Part shown: positions 54,379 through 63,968 of the stretch, piece after piece
Layout: each line of letters opens with the position of its first letter
Numbering within the stretch: position 1 is the first letter of the stretch
DNA from: Xanthomarina maritima
GTDB lineage: Bacteria > Bacteroidota > Bacteroidia > Flavobacteriales > Flavobacteriaceae
Assembly: GCF_008084905.1 (NCBI RefSeq)
Contig: NZ_VSFC01000022.1
Location: 1 to 64,000 of the forward strand
Length of the DNA: 64,000 nucleotides
Direction of reading: 5' to 3'
The notes under the pieces: model-generated
Seen by the model: the letters and a program-made list of their open reading frames with translations, nothing else
Told to the model about the DNA's origin: nothing
Database searches by the model: none
Program-made: the position numbers and the translations under genes

Positions 54379-55782
54379 TTAGTTTTTAATTTGTTTATCA
54401 TTTGAAATAGGATTAATTCCATACTTATCAAATAAGTATACCAAACTTGTCATGGTAGCTGCACCAAGTTCTAATTCTCTTTTATTAACAGCATCGAAGG
54501 TATCGTTAGCTGCATGATGATAATCGAAATAGCGTTGCGAATCTGGACGTAAACCAGCTAAAACATTAGAATCTGTTTTTAAAGGACCAACATCTGCACC
54601 ACTTCTACCTTTTTCAAAATAATGAATTAAATAAGGCTTAAAGAGTTCTTTCCAACTTAATACTTGATTGAAATTAGCATCGCTACAATCGAAACTAAAT
54701 CCACGTGGTGTAAACCCTCCTAAATCGCTTTCTAAAGAAAAAATATGATTTTCACCTTTTTGCTTGGCAACCTCAGCATATTTAGTAGCTCCACGAAGTC
54801 CGTTTTCTTCATTCATAAACAAAACCACTCGAATACTTCTCTTAGGTTTAATACCACTTTCTTTTAACAAACGTAATACATCCATAGATTGTACTACTCC
54901 TGCTCCATCGTCATGAGAACCGTCTCCTAAATCCCATGAATCTAAATGACCTCCAACTATTATATATTCGTTTGGAAACTCACTTCCTGTAATTTGGCCT
55001 ATAACATTGTATGATTGTACATCTTTTAACTGCTGACAGGTTTGGCTAAAATAGAATTTTAAGTCTTTGTTTAATGCTAACATACTACTTAACTCATTGG
55101 CATGATTAGTACTTATAGCTGCAGAAGGAATTCTATCAGATAAAGGCAAATCGCCATAAGTCATACTTCCTGTATGAGGAAAATTGTCTTGGCGTAGGTT
55201 CATAGATCTAACTATTACACCAACTGCTCCAAATTTTGCAGCTTCCATAGCTCCTGCATACCTTTGATCTACACAGCCTCCATAAGCTTCAAAGGTTTGA
55301 ATTAAATCGGCTTGCATTGGTCTATTAAAAAACACTATTTTTCCTTCAATTTGATCTTTTCCTAATGTTTCAAGTTCTTCAATACTTTTAACCTCAATTA
55401 CATTGGCTTTTAAGCCTCCAAATTTTGTAGCTATAGAACCTCCAAGTGCACAAATATTCACATTAGTAGTTACTCCTGGAGCAGTTTCAATAAAGGCAAA
55501 TTCTGGAGTTCCTCGAACCCATTTTGGAACCATAACTGGCTGTAACCAAACTTTATCTAATCCTAATTTTTCAAGCTCTTCCTTTGTGTATTCTACTGCT
55601 TTTTCAGCATTTAATGAACCTGATAAACGGCCTCCAATTTGATTTGATAAATAATCTAACCACTGATAACTATTTCCATTTGTAAGAGAGGTTGTGTAAA
55701 TGTTTTTTAAAACCTCAGCATCTGTTTGTGCAGTAGTACTTAAAATAAAAGAAAAGCTAATAAGGAAAATTATGAATTTCAT
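54379..55782 (-). CDS. Secreted M28 peptidase (carboxypeptidase Q-like)
   Basis: 467 residues. Signal peptide (cut near STTAQ), PA-type insert at about 120-250, M28 catalytic domain with GGHLDSWD, SHDDGAGV, EE in MNEENGLRG, D in SDLGGFTP and H in YHHAANDTFD, i.e. full two-zinc site. A second M28 enzyme distinct from that at 19305. A TATCTTTA box lies 20 bases upstream of the start. Confidence 0.93.
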   Translation of the reverse strand: MKFIIFLISFSFILSTTAQTDAEVLKNIYTTSLTNGNSYQWLDYLSNQIGGRLSGSLNAEKAVEYTKEELEKLGLDKVWLQPVMVPKWVRGTPEFAFIETAPGVTTNVNICALGGSIATKFGGLKANVIEVKSIEELETLGKDQIEGKIVFFNRPMQADLIQTFEAYGGCVDQRYAGAMEAAKFGAVGVIVRSMNLRQDNFPHTGSMTYGDLPLSDRIPSAAISTNHANELSSMLALNKDLKFYFSQTCQQLKDVQSYNVIGQITGSEFPNEYIIVGGHLDSWDLGDGSHDDGAGVVQSMDVLRLLKESGIKPKRSIRVVLFMNEENGLRGATKYAEVAKQKGENHIFSLESDLGGFTPRGFSFDCSDANFNQVLSWKELFKPYLIHYFEKGRSGADVGPLKTDSNVLAGLRPDSQRYFDYHHAANDTFDAVNKRELELGAATMTSLVYLFDKYGINPISNDKQIKN

Positions 55783-55802
55783 AGAAATAGTTTTTGAAAA
55801 AT

Positions 55803-55810
55803 TAAAGATA
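55803..55810 (-). promoter_or_regulatory. TATCTTTA promoter box for the M28 gene
   Basis: Minus strand reads TATCTTTA, 20 bases before the start codon, the same box as before the TPR kinase, TerB-like, PPK2 and ABC genes. Confidence 0.4.
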
Positions 55811-55861
55811 CTATTATTATAAAAGGAGACTGTGAAAGAAACTATAAAAGAATTCTAAGAG

Positions 55862-56740
55862 TTACTCTTTTTCAAGCTGTTCCTTATATCGTTCTAAATT
55901 AGCTTTAATATCATCGTCTAATTCAGGTTCTTTAATATCATCGTATTGTTTTAAAGTAGAGTAAATAATGTTTGCCACAAGTAGTCTTGCTGTTGGTTTT
56001 TGATCTGCAGGAATGGTGTACCAAGGCGCATGAGGTCTCGAAGTTCTATTGATGGCATCTTCATAACAGGCTTGATATTCGTCCCAACGCAAACGCTCTT
56101 TTAAATCGTCTGGAGAAAATTTCCAGTTTTTGTTTTTCTTTTCTAATCGACGAAGTAATCTGTTTTTTTGTTCTTCTTTAGAAAGATGCAAATAGAATTT
56201 AAAAATGATGGTTCCGTTTTCGGCAATATGTTTTTCAAAATTATTTATTTGCTCAAAACGTTTGTCCCAAAAAGCCTCATTGACATGATGCAGAGAATGA
56301 ACATCTGGTAGATTCTCACCTAAAATATATTCTGGATGTACGCGAGTGACCAACACATTTTCATAATGCGTTCTATTAAAAATACCAAATTTGCCACGAG
56401 CTGGAAGAGCTATATAATGTCGCCATAAATAATCGTGTTTCAATTCTAAAGAAGTAGGCACTTTAAAACTATGTACAACAACGCCTCTGGCATTTAAATC
56501 TTTAAAAACTTCACGAATCAAACTGTCTTTCCCTGCTGTATCCATGCCTTGTAAACACACTAAAACAGCATATTTTCCATGTGCATACATGGTATCTTGC
56601 AATTTTGCCAGTTTTATTCTTGTTTTTTCAAGTTCTAGCTCTATTTCTTTTCTTTTGGCATCTAAATTATAAGTGGTACTTATATCTTTAAGTTCAACTT
56701 TTTGAGTTACCTTAAAGGTATTTGGATCTATAGTCTTCAA
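55862..56740 (-). CDS. Polyphosphate kinase 2 family protein
   Basis: 292 residues, single-domain PPK2. Walker A GMDTAGKD at 65-72, then the lid region with LPARGKFGIFNRTHYENVL and a WKFSPDDLKERLRWDEY stretch. Transfers phosphate between polyphosphate and nucleotides; the short single-domain form suggests the class that uses polyphosphate to phosphorylate AMP or ADP, but class cannot be fixed by eye. A TATCTTTA box lies at 56767-56774 on the minus strand. Confidence 0.92.
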   Translation of the reverse strand: MKTIDPNTFKVTQKVELKDISTTYNLDAKRKEIELELEKTRIKLAKLQDTMYAHGKYAVLVCLQGMDTAGKDSLIREVFKDLNARGVVVHSFKVPTSLELKHDYLWRHYIALPARGKFGIFNRTHYENVLVTRVHPEYILGENLPDVHSLHHVNEAFWDKRFEQINNFEKHIAENGTIIFKFYLHLSKEEQKNRLLRRLEKKNKNWKFSPDDLKERLRWDEYQACYEDAINRTSRPHAPWYTIPADQKPTARLLVANIIYSTLKQYDDIKEPELDDDIKANLERYKEQLEKE

Positions 56741-56766
56741 TTTTATTAGATTTTATATTCTATTTT

Positions 56767-56774
56767 TAAAGATA
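56767..56774 (-). promoter_or_regulatory. TATCTTTA promoter box for PPK2
   Basis: Minus strand TATCTTTA, 26 bases before the PPK2 start codon. Confidence 0.4.
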
Positions 56775-56881
56775 TCAAAATTTTCTGTATTACCATTGAA
56801 TGAATTATTAAGTAAACTGATTATGACAAGTAATCCAGACAATTGGTTTTTGAAGAAATAAAACTGTGATAGAAGATTTCT

Positions 56882-57625
56882 TTAATCTTCTATTTTAGAA
56901 GAAATAAGCTCTTGTAGCTCAGCATTATCTTTAAGTATATTGTGTAGGTTTTCAAGTGTTATAACTTCTGAAGCATTTTTCCATTCATGCACAGCTTCCA
57001 TTATTATGAAAAGCTTTGGATAATTGAATTCATCTTTAAGATATTCCGTAAGATTTGGCTGATTAACAAGTCGTTCAGTAAGCGTAATACTACCTATTAA
57101 TAAAGACGCTTCTTGCAAAATATTACTTTTATTGTCATCATTTCCCGACGATACTTTTACCGCTAATTCTTGTGAGCGTTTATAATCTGCTAACTTATTT
57201 CTTAAGTTTGGAGCCAACAATTTAATATCTCCTGTATTTTCTAAGGTTTCTATAGTACTTGAATTAAATTCTATCATTTTAGATGTAAATTCTAAGCTAA
57301 ACAGGTTTGCTAATGCCTTATTTGGATCTAAATTGGGTTCTTTAAAGGTTTCGTAATATTTTGTAAAATCTAATCGAAAAGAGTTTAAAGTATCAATTAC
57401 TCTTTCAATATATACTTTGTCCTTATTTAGATCTTCTAGAAGTTGATGATAGTAATTTTGTCTTACAACGTCAAATTTTCTATTTTCACTCCATAAATTA
57501 AGTTGCAATGCTAAAAAAATTCCAATAACTACAAGTACAATTTCACCAACAGCGTACAATAAATATTTACTGAATTTATTTTCAGAAATTAATCCTTGCC
57601 TTATTTTTCTGAAGAATTTTATCAT
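56882..57625 (-). CDS. DUF6090 family membrane-anchored protein (paralogue 13, isolated)
   Basis: 247 residues. [13 protein letters not shown] start, TM at about 26-42 (GEIVLVVIGIFLAL), LNLWSEN. Middle motif IETLENTGDIKLL. It resembles paralogue 2 (1114-1839) along its full length. It overlaps the sigma-54 regulator gene by four bases (ATGA) and is the last gene of that minus-strand operon. This is the only DUF6090 copy tied to genes of recognised function. Confidence 0.85.
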   Translation of the reverse strand: MIKFFRKIRQGLISENKFSKYLLYAVGEIVLVVIGIFLALQLNLWSENRKFDVVRQNYYHQLLEDLNKDKVYIERVIDTLNSFRLDFTKYYETFKEPNLDPNKALANLFSLEFTSKMIEFNSSTIETLENTGDIKLLAPNLRNKLADYKRSQELAVKVSSGNDDNKSNILQEASLLIGSITLTERLVNQPNLTEYLKDEFNYPKLFIIMEAVHEWKNASEVITLENLHNILKDNAELQELISSKIED

Positions 57626-58785
57626 TTACTAGCAAATAGTTTCACATCTTTTTCACTCACTTCTTTTTCGCCAAGAATAATAAGCCTTTCAACCACATTT
57701 CGAAGTTCACGAATGTTTCCTGTCCAATCGTATTCCTGAAGCATTTTAATAGCTTTATCTGAAAACGATTTTTTAGCGGTTCCTTGTTCGCTTGAAATTT
57801 TATCAGAAAAATAGTCGATTAATAATGGAATATCTTCGCGTCTATCATTAAGCGAAGGCACTTTAATTAAAATAACTGCAAGTCGATGGTATAAATCTTC
57901 ACGAAATCTACCTTCTTCAATTTCGGTTGTTAAATTTTTATTAGTAGCAGCTAAAACTCGAACATCTACCTTAATGTCTTTATCGCTACCAACACGTTGA
58001 ATTCTGCTTTCTTGTAATGCTCTTAACACTTTGGCTTGAGCAGATAGGCTCATATCTCCTATTTCATCAAGAAAAATAGTACCTCCATTTGCAGCTTCAA
58101 ACTTCCCAGCTCGATCTTTTACAGCACTTGTAAAAGCACCTTTAACATGTCCAAATAATTCGCTTTCAATAAGCTCTGAAGGAATTGCTGCACAATTCAC
58201 TTCAATTAATGGTCCATTAAATCGTTCACTTTTTTGATGTAACCAATGTGCTACCAGTTCTTTTCCTGTGCCATTTGGTCCTGTAATAAGCACACGAGCA
58301 TCTGTAGGAGCTACTTTATCAATCATTGCTTTTATATGTGAAATAGCATCACTTTCACCTATCATTTCAAAATTCTTGCTCACTTTCTTTTTGAGCATTT
58401 TATTTTCTACAACAAGCTCTTTACTATTTAAAGCGATACGAACTGTATTTAATAATCTATTTAAATCTGGTGGTTTGGAAATATAATCGAAAGCACCAAG
58501 CCTCATGGTATTTACAGCTGTATCTAAATCTCCATGGCCAGAAATCATAACCATTGGAATTTCAGGTTTTATTTTTTTTACAGCTTCAAGGACCTCAACA
58601 CCATCCATTTTTGGCATCTTAATATCACATAAAACCAAATCGAAATCGTCTTTTTTAATTTTTTCAATTCCTATTAATCCATCTTCAGCCTCTTCAACTT
58701 GATAGGTATTATTTTCTTCTGAAAGAATTTTTACTAAAACTCTTCTAATTGCTGCTTCATCTTCTATGACTAATATTTTTGGCAT
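57622..58785 (-). CDS. Sigma-54-type response regulator without visible DNA-binding domain
   Basis: 387 residues. Receiver 1-120 with D54 and K104; AAA+ domain about 140-370 with Walker A GPNGTGKE (169-176), FLDEIGD Walker B and a GAFTSA loop (216-221) in place of GAFTGA, the sigma-54 contact. The chain ends at about 387, right after the AAA+ lid, leaving no room for the usual Fis-type helix-turn-helix. It may act on RpoN without a fixed site or through protein partners. Five bases after the MscS gene. Confidence 0.92.
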   Translation of the reverse strand: MPKILVIEDEAAIRRVLVKILSEENNTYQVEEAEDGLIGIEKIKKDDFDLVLCDIKMPKMDGVEVLEAVKKIKPEIPMVMISGHGDLDTAVNTMRLGAFDYISKPPDLNRLLNTVRIALNSKELVVENKMLKKKVSKNFEMIGESDAISHIKAMIDKVAPTDARVLITGPNGTGKELVAHWLHQKSERFNGPLIEVNCAAIPSELIESELFGHVKGAFTSAVKDRAGKFEAANGGTIFLDEIGDMSLSAQAKVLRALQESRIQRVGSDKDIKVDVRVLAATNKNLTTEIEEGRFREDLYHRLAVILIKVPSLNDRREDIPLLIDYFSDKISSEQGTAKKSFSDKAIKMLQEYDWTGNIRELRNVVERLIILGEKEVSEKDVKLFASK

Positions 58786-58790
58786 ACTGT

Positions 58791-59621
58791 TTATTTCTGT
58801 TTTTCAATAATATGAATATCTCTTTGAGGGAATGGTATACTTACATTATTCTCTCTAAAAAGTCTGTCTATTTCAAATCTAATATCGCTTGAAGGAATCC
58901 TTGCATTAAAACTGTCTCCAAGTGTAAAAGCAACTTTAAAATTTAAAGAACTATCTCCAAAATCTGTAAACAAGACCATTGGTGGTGGATCATTTATAAC
59001 ATCTGGATGCATGCTAGCTGCTTGTATTAACAGCTTTTTTACAAGCTGAACATCGCTACCATAAGCGACTCCTACAGAAACACTCTCTCTAGTAGTTGTT
59101 CCATTTTGTGTCCAATTATATAAACTATTTGTTAAGTATAAGTGATTTGGTATAATTAATACTTTATTGTCTACTGTTACAGCTCGCGTAGTTCTTAACT
59201 TTATTTCTTCTACTCGACCTACTTTATTTTCTAATTCTATAATATCACCAACATGAACCGATTGGTCTATAAGAATAAACACTCCAGAAATAATATCTTG
59301 AAACAAAGTTTGAAGTGCTAAACCAATACCAATTAATAAAGCTGCAGAAGCTGCAAAAATACCTGTAACATTAACACCTAAAGAATGAAAGGTGATGAGC
59401 ATAATTATAACATAAATAAGCCACCTTGCATAAGAAAAAACAACTTTAAATTTCTTTTTATCATCATACGGAAGGTTTCTTGTAATAAGTTTTCTTAAAA
59501 CTCTTAATACCAATGAAGCTATTAGTATAACAACAACCAGAATTATAACATCCATAATACTAATAGATATCTTATCTGTTAAATCATAAGATTTATTTAG
59601 AAGTTTAAAAAATTCTTTCAT
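58791..59621 (-). CDS. MscS-family mechanosensitive channel
   Basis: 276 residues. Three TM helices (about 22-45, 62-80, 85-112); the third carries the Gly/Ala-rich pore helix running into ALQTLFQDIISGVFIL. A beta domain (VHVGDIIELENKVGRVEEI) and an alpha/beta C-terminus (VPFPQRD-like SIPFPQRDIHI) complete the MscS fold. Osmotic-release channel in the inner membrane. Two bases after the ABC permease gene. Confidence 0.94.
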   Translation of the reverse strand: MKEFFKLLNKSYDLTDKISISIMDVIILVVVILIASLVLRVLRKLITRNLPYDDKKKFKVVFSYARWLIYVIIMLITFHSLGVNVTGIFAASAALLIGIGLALQTLFQDIISGVFILIDQSVHVGDIIELENKVGRVEEIKLRTTRAVTVDNKVLIIPNHLYLTNSLYNWTQNGTTTRESVSVGVAYGSDVQLVKKLLIQAASMHPDVINDPPPMVLFTDFGDSSLNFKVAFTLGDSFNARIPSSDIRFEIDRLFRENNVSIPFPQRDIHIIEKQK

Positions 59622-59623
59622 GT

Positions 59624-60937
59624 TTAATATTTAATCCATTTTAATAATTCTTTATAACTAGGTTTTTTTCCGTACATTAAAATACCTACTCTATATATTT
59701 TAGCTGCAAACCAAACTGTGAAAATAAATGTTCCTATTAATAAACCTATGGATAAAACTTGTTGCCAAATTGGAACTCCAAAAGGAATTCGCATTAGCAT
59801 TACAACTGGTGAAGTTAATGGTATAAACGAAAACACCGTTGAGACAGTTCCATGCGGATCTTCTATAACTGTAAATATACCTATATAAACTGCTAAAATT
59901 AATGGCACTAAAATAGGCAGTAAAAATTGTTGCGTATCTGTTTCATTATCTACTGCTGCACCAATAGCTGCATATAGCGAACTGTACAATAAATAACCTC
60001 CTATAAAAAATAGAATAAATGCAATAATTAAATTTGTAATTGGTAAATTATAAAATGCATTCATAACATTTTGAATCTCCATACTAACTTCTGGGTTCTG
60101 CATGGCCTGATTTAAAACTTCTTGCTGGGCTGATTGAGACTGTGCAAAATCAATACCAAAAATAAAGGACACCAAAGTCATTAATATTCCTCCTAAAATA
60201 ATCCAAATTACAAACTGAGTTATTCCTGCTAAAGAGGTTCCAATAATTTTACCTAACATAAGTTGTATAGGCTTTACAGATGAAATAATAATCTCTATAA
60301 TACGACTTGTCTTTTCTTCAATAACACTTCGCATGATCATATTACCATAAATTATAATAAACATAAATAATAAATAACCAGCTAAACCTCCAAAAATGAG
60401 TTTTACTACACTATCTATTTTTGATGTTTTTTCTCCTATAAAGCTTTCTTGTGCTATGTTTACTCTTACTCTTGAAGCTTTGATTTTTTCCATATCTACA
60501 CCTTCAAACTCTAATTTTAAATCTGTAAGTTGTTTTTCAAGTTTACTTTCTAAGCCAGACATAAGTGTTAATGATGGAGAATCTTCAGAATAAAACTTAA
60601 TATGCTCTCCTAATTCATTAATGTCCTTAAAATTTTCAATATATAATAAGCCATATTCTTTATTTTCATTGACACTTTTTTTAGCTTCATCAAGTGTTGT
60701 ATTGTCTAAAATATTATACTTTATAGATTCAGTATTAGTAAAAGAACTTTTTAAAATTCCAGACTCATCTAGAATAGAAATGGTTCGTTCTTTATTATTA
60801 TTTATTTGAGATAAATAAGCTACTATAGCAATTAGAGCAATCATTATTATAGGACTAAGAATAGTCATTACTATAAATGATTTGTTTTTAACTTTAGTTA
60901 AATATTCTCTTTCTATGATGAGTGATAAATGGTTCAT
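59624..60937 (-). CDS. ABC-2 type exporter permease (NatB-like)
   Basis: 437 residues. TM helix near the N-terminus (about 22-43), a ~140-residue extracytoplasmic region, then five to six TM helices (about 180-425) including EEKTSRIIEIIISSVKPIQLMLGKI, the coupling segment of NatB/YhaP-like permeases. Pairs with the ATPase gene one base upstream in the operon. Substrate unknown; Na+ export is known for NatAB. Confidence 0.9.
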   Translation of the reverse strand: MNHLSLIIEREYLTKVKNKSFIVMTILSPIIMIALIAIVAYLSQINNNKERTISILDESGILKSSFTNTESIKYNILDNTTLDEAKKSVNENKEYGLLYIENFKDINELGEHIKFYSEDSPSLTLMSGLESKLEKQLTDLKLEFEGVDMEKIKASRVRVNIAQESFIGEKTSKIDSVVKLIFGGLAGYLLFMFIIIYGNMIMRSVIEEKTSRIIEIIISSVKPIQLMLGKIIGTSLAGITQFVIWIILGGILMTLVSFIFGIDFAQSQSAQQEVLNQAMQNPEVSMEIQNVMNAFYNLPITNLIIAFILFFIGGYLLYSSLYAAIGAAVDNETDTQQFLLPILVPLILAVYIGIFTVIEDPHGTVSTVFSFIPLTSPVVMLMRIPFGVPIWQQVLSIGLLIGTFIFTVWFAAKIYRVGILMYGKKPSYKELLKWIKY

Positions 60938-60938
60938 T

Positions 60939-61865
60939 CTAATGATTTTTTACAGCTTGAATAAAAATATCGTTTGCACTTGGAATTAATTCAACAAAAT
61001 GAGACACTTCTCCTTTTGAAGTTAAATAACTAAGTAAATCGTTTGGAACGTCATTTTCAGAAAGTTTCACATTTAGCATTAATTCATCTCCCAATGTTTT
61101 AAAACTTGCAGGAGAAACACTAAATTTTTGCGACAATTCTTTTTCTAAAATTAGATTATCTGAAGCTCTAATACCAATTTCAAACGTGTTGGTCTTAAAC
61201 TGTCTTTTAATATCGGTCAATGTACCATCTAAAATTTTATTAGACTCATGTATTAAAGCAATTTGATCGCATAATTCTTCAACAGATTCCATTCGATGTG
61301 TAGAAAAAATAACTGTTGCTCCATTGTCTCTTAACCTCAATATTTCATCTTTTATTAAACTTGCGTTTATTGGATCGAATCCAGAAAAAGGCTCATCGAA
61401 AATCAATAATTTAGGCTCATGTAAAACAGTAACAACAAATTGAATTTTTTGTGCCATCCCTTTGGAAAGCTCTTGAATTTTTTTATTCCACCAATCTCCA
61501 ATTTCCAATCTTTCAAACCAATACTTTAATCTGGTTTTAGCTTCTGATTTACTTAAACCCTTTAATCTAGCTAAATACATTGCTTGTTCGCCTACCTTCA
61601 TAGATTTATACAAGCCTCTCTCCTCTGGTAAGTAGCCAATATCTTTAATATGATGATTTTGCAAAGATTCTCCATCTAAAATAACCTGACCTTCGTCTGG
61701 CATTGTTATTTGATTTATAATCCTGATAAGGGTAGTTTTGCCAGCACCATTTGGACCAAGCAATCCAAAAATACTTCCTTTTGGAACTGAAATTGAGACT
61801 TTATTAAGTGCTGTAAAATCTCCGAAATTTTTAGAAACCGAATGTGCTTCTAATAAATTATTCAT
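60939..61865 (-). CDS. ABC transporter ATP-binding protein (NatA-like)
   Basis: 308 residues. Walker A GPNGAGKT near 38, Q-loop, signature LSKGM in ELSKGMAQKIQF, Walker B LLIFDEPF, H-loop STHRM, and a C-terminal DUF4162-type extension. First gene of the five-gene minus-strand operon (ATPase, permease, MscS, regulator, DUF6090). A TATCTTTA box on the minus strand at 61892-61899 lies 26 bases upstream. Confidence 0.94.
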   Translation of the reverse strand: MNNLLEAHSVSKNFGDFTALNKVSISVPKGSIFGLLGPNGAGKTTLIRIINQITMPDEGQVILDGESLQNHHIKDIGYLPEERGLYKSMKVGEQAMYLARLKGLSKSEAKTRLKYWFERLEIGDWWNKKIQELSKGMAQKIQFVVTVLHEPKLLIFDEPFSGFDPINASLIKDEILRLRDNGATVIFSTHRMESVEELCDQIALIHESNKILDGTLTDIKRQFKTNTFEIGIRASDNLILEKELSQKFSVSPASFKTLGDELMLNVKLSENDVPNDLLSYLTSKGEVSHFVELIPSANDIFIQAVKNH

Positions 61866-61891
61866 ATGGGTTAGTTATTATAATAGGGTTG

Positions 61892-61899
61892 TAAAGATA
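61892..61899 (-). promoter_or_regulatory. TATCTTTA promoter box for the ABC/MscS operon
   Basis: Minus strand TATCTTTA, 26 bases before the start; a TTG lies about 22 bases further upstream. Confidence 0.4.
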
Positions 61900-61958
61900 T
61901 TAAATGTAAAAGAGCTATTAACAATTTATCCCAAAATACTTGATTCTAAAAAACAAAA

Positions 61959-62038
61959 CCCACCCTTATATAAAAAATTATTTAAGGATGGGAAAAAATT
62001 GCTATGAAAAAGAAAAAAACCACTATTCTAAAATAGTG
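61959..62038 (-). terminator. Secondary hairpins between dnaJ and the ABC operon
   Basis: Two more hairpins follow the main dnaJ terminator. CACTATT 62021-62027 pairs with AATAGTG 62032-62038 and is followed on the minus strand by a T run. A weaker stem pairs 61959-61968 with 61983-61992 with one mismatch, also followed by T-rich sequence. They probably insulate the ABC operon from dnaJ read-through. Confidence 0.55.
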
Positions 62039-62106
62039 ATATATCAAATATAGTGTTTTTTGGTAAACAATCACTTTTTTTAATTAAAATATCTTTTAAT
62101 TTAAAT

Positions 62107-62133
62107 CAAAAAATCCGTCTAATTAGACGGATT
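62107..62133 (-). terminator. dnaJ terminator
   Basis: A 22-base perfect palindrome at 62112-62133 (ATCCGTCT and AGACGGAT arms, AATT centre) followed on the minus strand by a T run. It lies 20 bases after the dnaJ stop. Confidence 0.88.
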
Positions 62134-62153
62134 AATTGATGTTATATTGTTTT

Positions 62154-63284
62154 TTAAGAAAACATATCTTTTACCTTTTCAAAAAATGATTTGTCCGTAC
62201 TTTCTGGCTTTGGTAAAAAATGTTCATCATCCTTCATCGATTCGAAAAAATCTTTTTGTTGCTTGTTTAATGTTTTTGGTGTCCATACGTTTACATGAAC
62301 AAGCAAATCTCCTTTTCCATAACCATTAATACTTGGTATTCCTTTTCCTCTTAATCTTAATATTTTACCAGATTGAACTCCAGCATCTACTTTAATACGA
62401 ACTTTTCCAGTTACGGTATCTATTTCTTTTGAAGTGCCAAGAACAGCATCTGGAAGACTTATATACAAGTCGTAATGTAAATTATCACCTTCACGTTGTA
62501 AGGTTTCATGTTTTTCTTCTTCAATGGCAACTAATAAATCTCCTGAAATACCATTTCCTGGAGCTTCATTACCTTTTCCTGAAACTTTAAGTTGCATGCC
62601 ATCTACAACACCAGCAGGAATTTTTATTGAAACTGTTTCTTCCTTAACCAGCATGCCATGAGCATCTGCATCATTTGGTTTTTTATCAATAGATTGACCA
62701 GCTCCACCACAAGTTGTACATGTAGTAGCTGTTTGCATGCGTCCTAAAATGGTATTTGTAATTCTTGTCACTTGTCCTGAACCATTACAAGTTGAACAGG
62801 TTTTATAAGTTGTTCCTGGGGCTTGAGCTTTACGTCTTACTTTTACTTTTTTCTCTACCCCATTTGCAATCTCTTCAAGTGTCAATTTTACACGAATTCG
62901 AAGATTACTGCCTTTTACACGACGTTGCTGACCTCCTCCAAAGCCACCTCCAAAACCAGAGAATCCTCCTCCACCTCCAAATGCACCACCAAAAATATCT
63001 CCAAACTGACTAAAAATGTCATCCATATTCATGTTTCCACCACCAAAGCCACCATTTCCGTCGAAAGCTTGATGCCCAAATTGATCATAGCGTGCTTTTT
63101 TGTCAGCGTTACTTAACACCTCATATGCTTCAGCAGCTTCTTTAAATTTGGTTTCGGCTTCTTTATTGTCTGGATTTTTATCTGGATGATATTTTAATGC
63201 CATTTTTCTGTACGCCTTTTTAATTTCAGCAGCACTAGCACTTTTATTTACTCCTAATATGTCGTAATAATCTTGTTTTGCCAT
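62154..63284 (-). CDS. dnaJ: Chaperone DnaJ (Hsp40)
   Basis: 376 residues. J domain with HPD at 33-35, G/F-rich linker about 74-120, substrate domain after it. The zinc region has only two CxxCxGxG motifs (C164/C167 and C190/C193) where classical DnaJ has four; PGT and DADAHG stand where the first and last would be. So one zinc centre remains. Stimulates DnaK ATPase and delivers clients. Two bases after grpE, one operon; dnaK is not here. Confidence 0.97.
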   Translation of the reverse strand: MAKQDYYDILGVNKSASAAEIKKAYRKMALKYHPDKNPDNKEAETKFKEAAEAYEVLSNADKKARYDQFGHQAFDGNGGFGGGNMNMDDIFSQFGDIFGGAFGGGGGFSGFGGGFGGGQQRRVKGSNLRIRVKLTLEEIANGVEKKVKVRRKAQAPGTTYKTCSTCNGSGQVTRITNTILGRMQTATTCTTCGGAGQSIDKKPNDADAHGMLVKEETVSIKIPAGVVDGMQLKVSGKGNEAPGNGISGDLLVAIEEEKHETLQREGDNLHYDLYISLPDAVLGTSKEIDTVTGKVRIKVDAGVQSGKILRLRGKGIPSINGYGKGDLLVHVNVWTPKTLNKQQKDFFESMKDDEHFLPKPESTDKSFFEKVKDMFS

Positions 63285-63286
63285 CT

Positions 63287-63817
63287 TTATTGTCCTATAA
63301 CTACTTTTGGAAATCTTATTGTTTTATCTCCTAGTTTATATCCTTTTTCCACTACATCAATAATTTTTCCTTTTAAATCTTCTGTAGGTGCTGGAATCTG
63401 AGTTATAGCTTCATGGTTATCTGCATTAAATGCATCACCTTGTACTAACTCAATTTCTTCAAGGCCTTTTAATTTTAGAGTGTTTTTCAACTTGTTATTA
63501 ATAAGTTCAACACCTTTCAATAATTCCTTTTCTTCAGATTTTGAAATCTCTGTATAAGCTCTATCAAAATCATCTAAAATAGGCAATAATGCAACCATAA
63601 CATCTTGACTAGCCGTTTTAAATAATTCTATGCGCTCTTTTGAAGTTCGCCTTTTATAATTTTCAAATTCGGCAAATAAACGTAGAAATTTATCTTTTTC
63701 TAATTTTATTTCTTCCTGTAGTTGTTCTACTTTTTCAGCTTCATTAATTAACTGCTCTTCAACTTGTTCTGATGCTATATCTGTTTTTTTTTCTTTCTTA
63801 CTCATAATCGTATTCAT
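63287..63817 (-). CDS. grpE: Nucleotide exchange factor GrpE
   Basis: 176 residues; a start at the fifth codon (63805, MSKKEKKTD) is equally possible. Long N-terminal coiled coil (about 20-75, with [10 protein letters not shown]), then four-helix and beta-wing parts ([28 protein letters not shown]). Releases ADP from DnaK. Directly precedes dnaJ. Its promoter is overlapped by an inverted repeat. Confidence 0.97.
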   Translation of the reverse strand: MNTIMSKKEKKTDIASEQVEEQLINEAEKVEQLQEEIKLEKDKFLRLFAEFENYKRRTSKERIELFKTASQDVMVALLPILDDFDRAYTEISKSEEKELLKGVELINNKLKNTLKLKGLEEIELVQGDAFNADNHEAITQIPAPTEDLKGKIIDVVEKGYKLGDKTIRFPKVVIGQ

Positions 63818-63840
63818 AATTATTTTAAATACTGAAATAG

Positions 63841-63877
63841 AATGGCAAAAGTACTGCCATTATTATTAAAATGTCAA
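63841..63877 (-). promoter_or_regulatory. grpE promoter with overlapping inverted repeat
   Basis: Minus strand has TTG (63875-63877), 21 bases, TACTTTTG (63846-63853). AATGGCA 63841-63847 and TGCCATT 63855-63861 form a perfect inverted repeat over the -7 box, a good place for a repressor. It is not the CIRCE sequence. Confidence 0.65.
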
Positions 63878-63931
63878 AATGTCACTAATAAATTTTAATC
63901 TTTTTTTAAGTATATTTTATTTTCTAATGTT

Positions 63932-63939
63932 TATTTTTG
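63932..63939 (+). promoter_or_regulatory. Promoter box for the gene at the window edge
   Basis: TATTTTTG matches TAnnTTTG and lies 29 bases before the ATG at 63969. Confidence 0.45.
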
Positions 63940-63968
63940 CTTCTTAACACTAAAATAAATTATATTCT

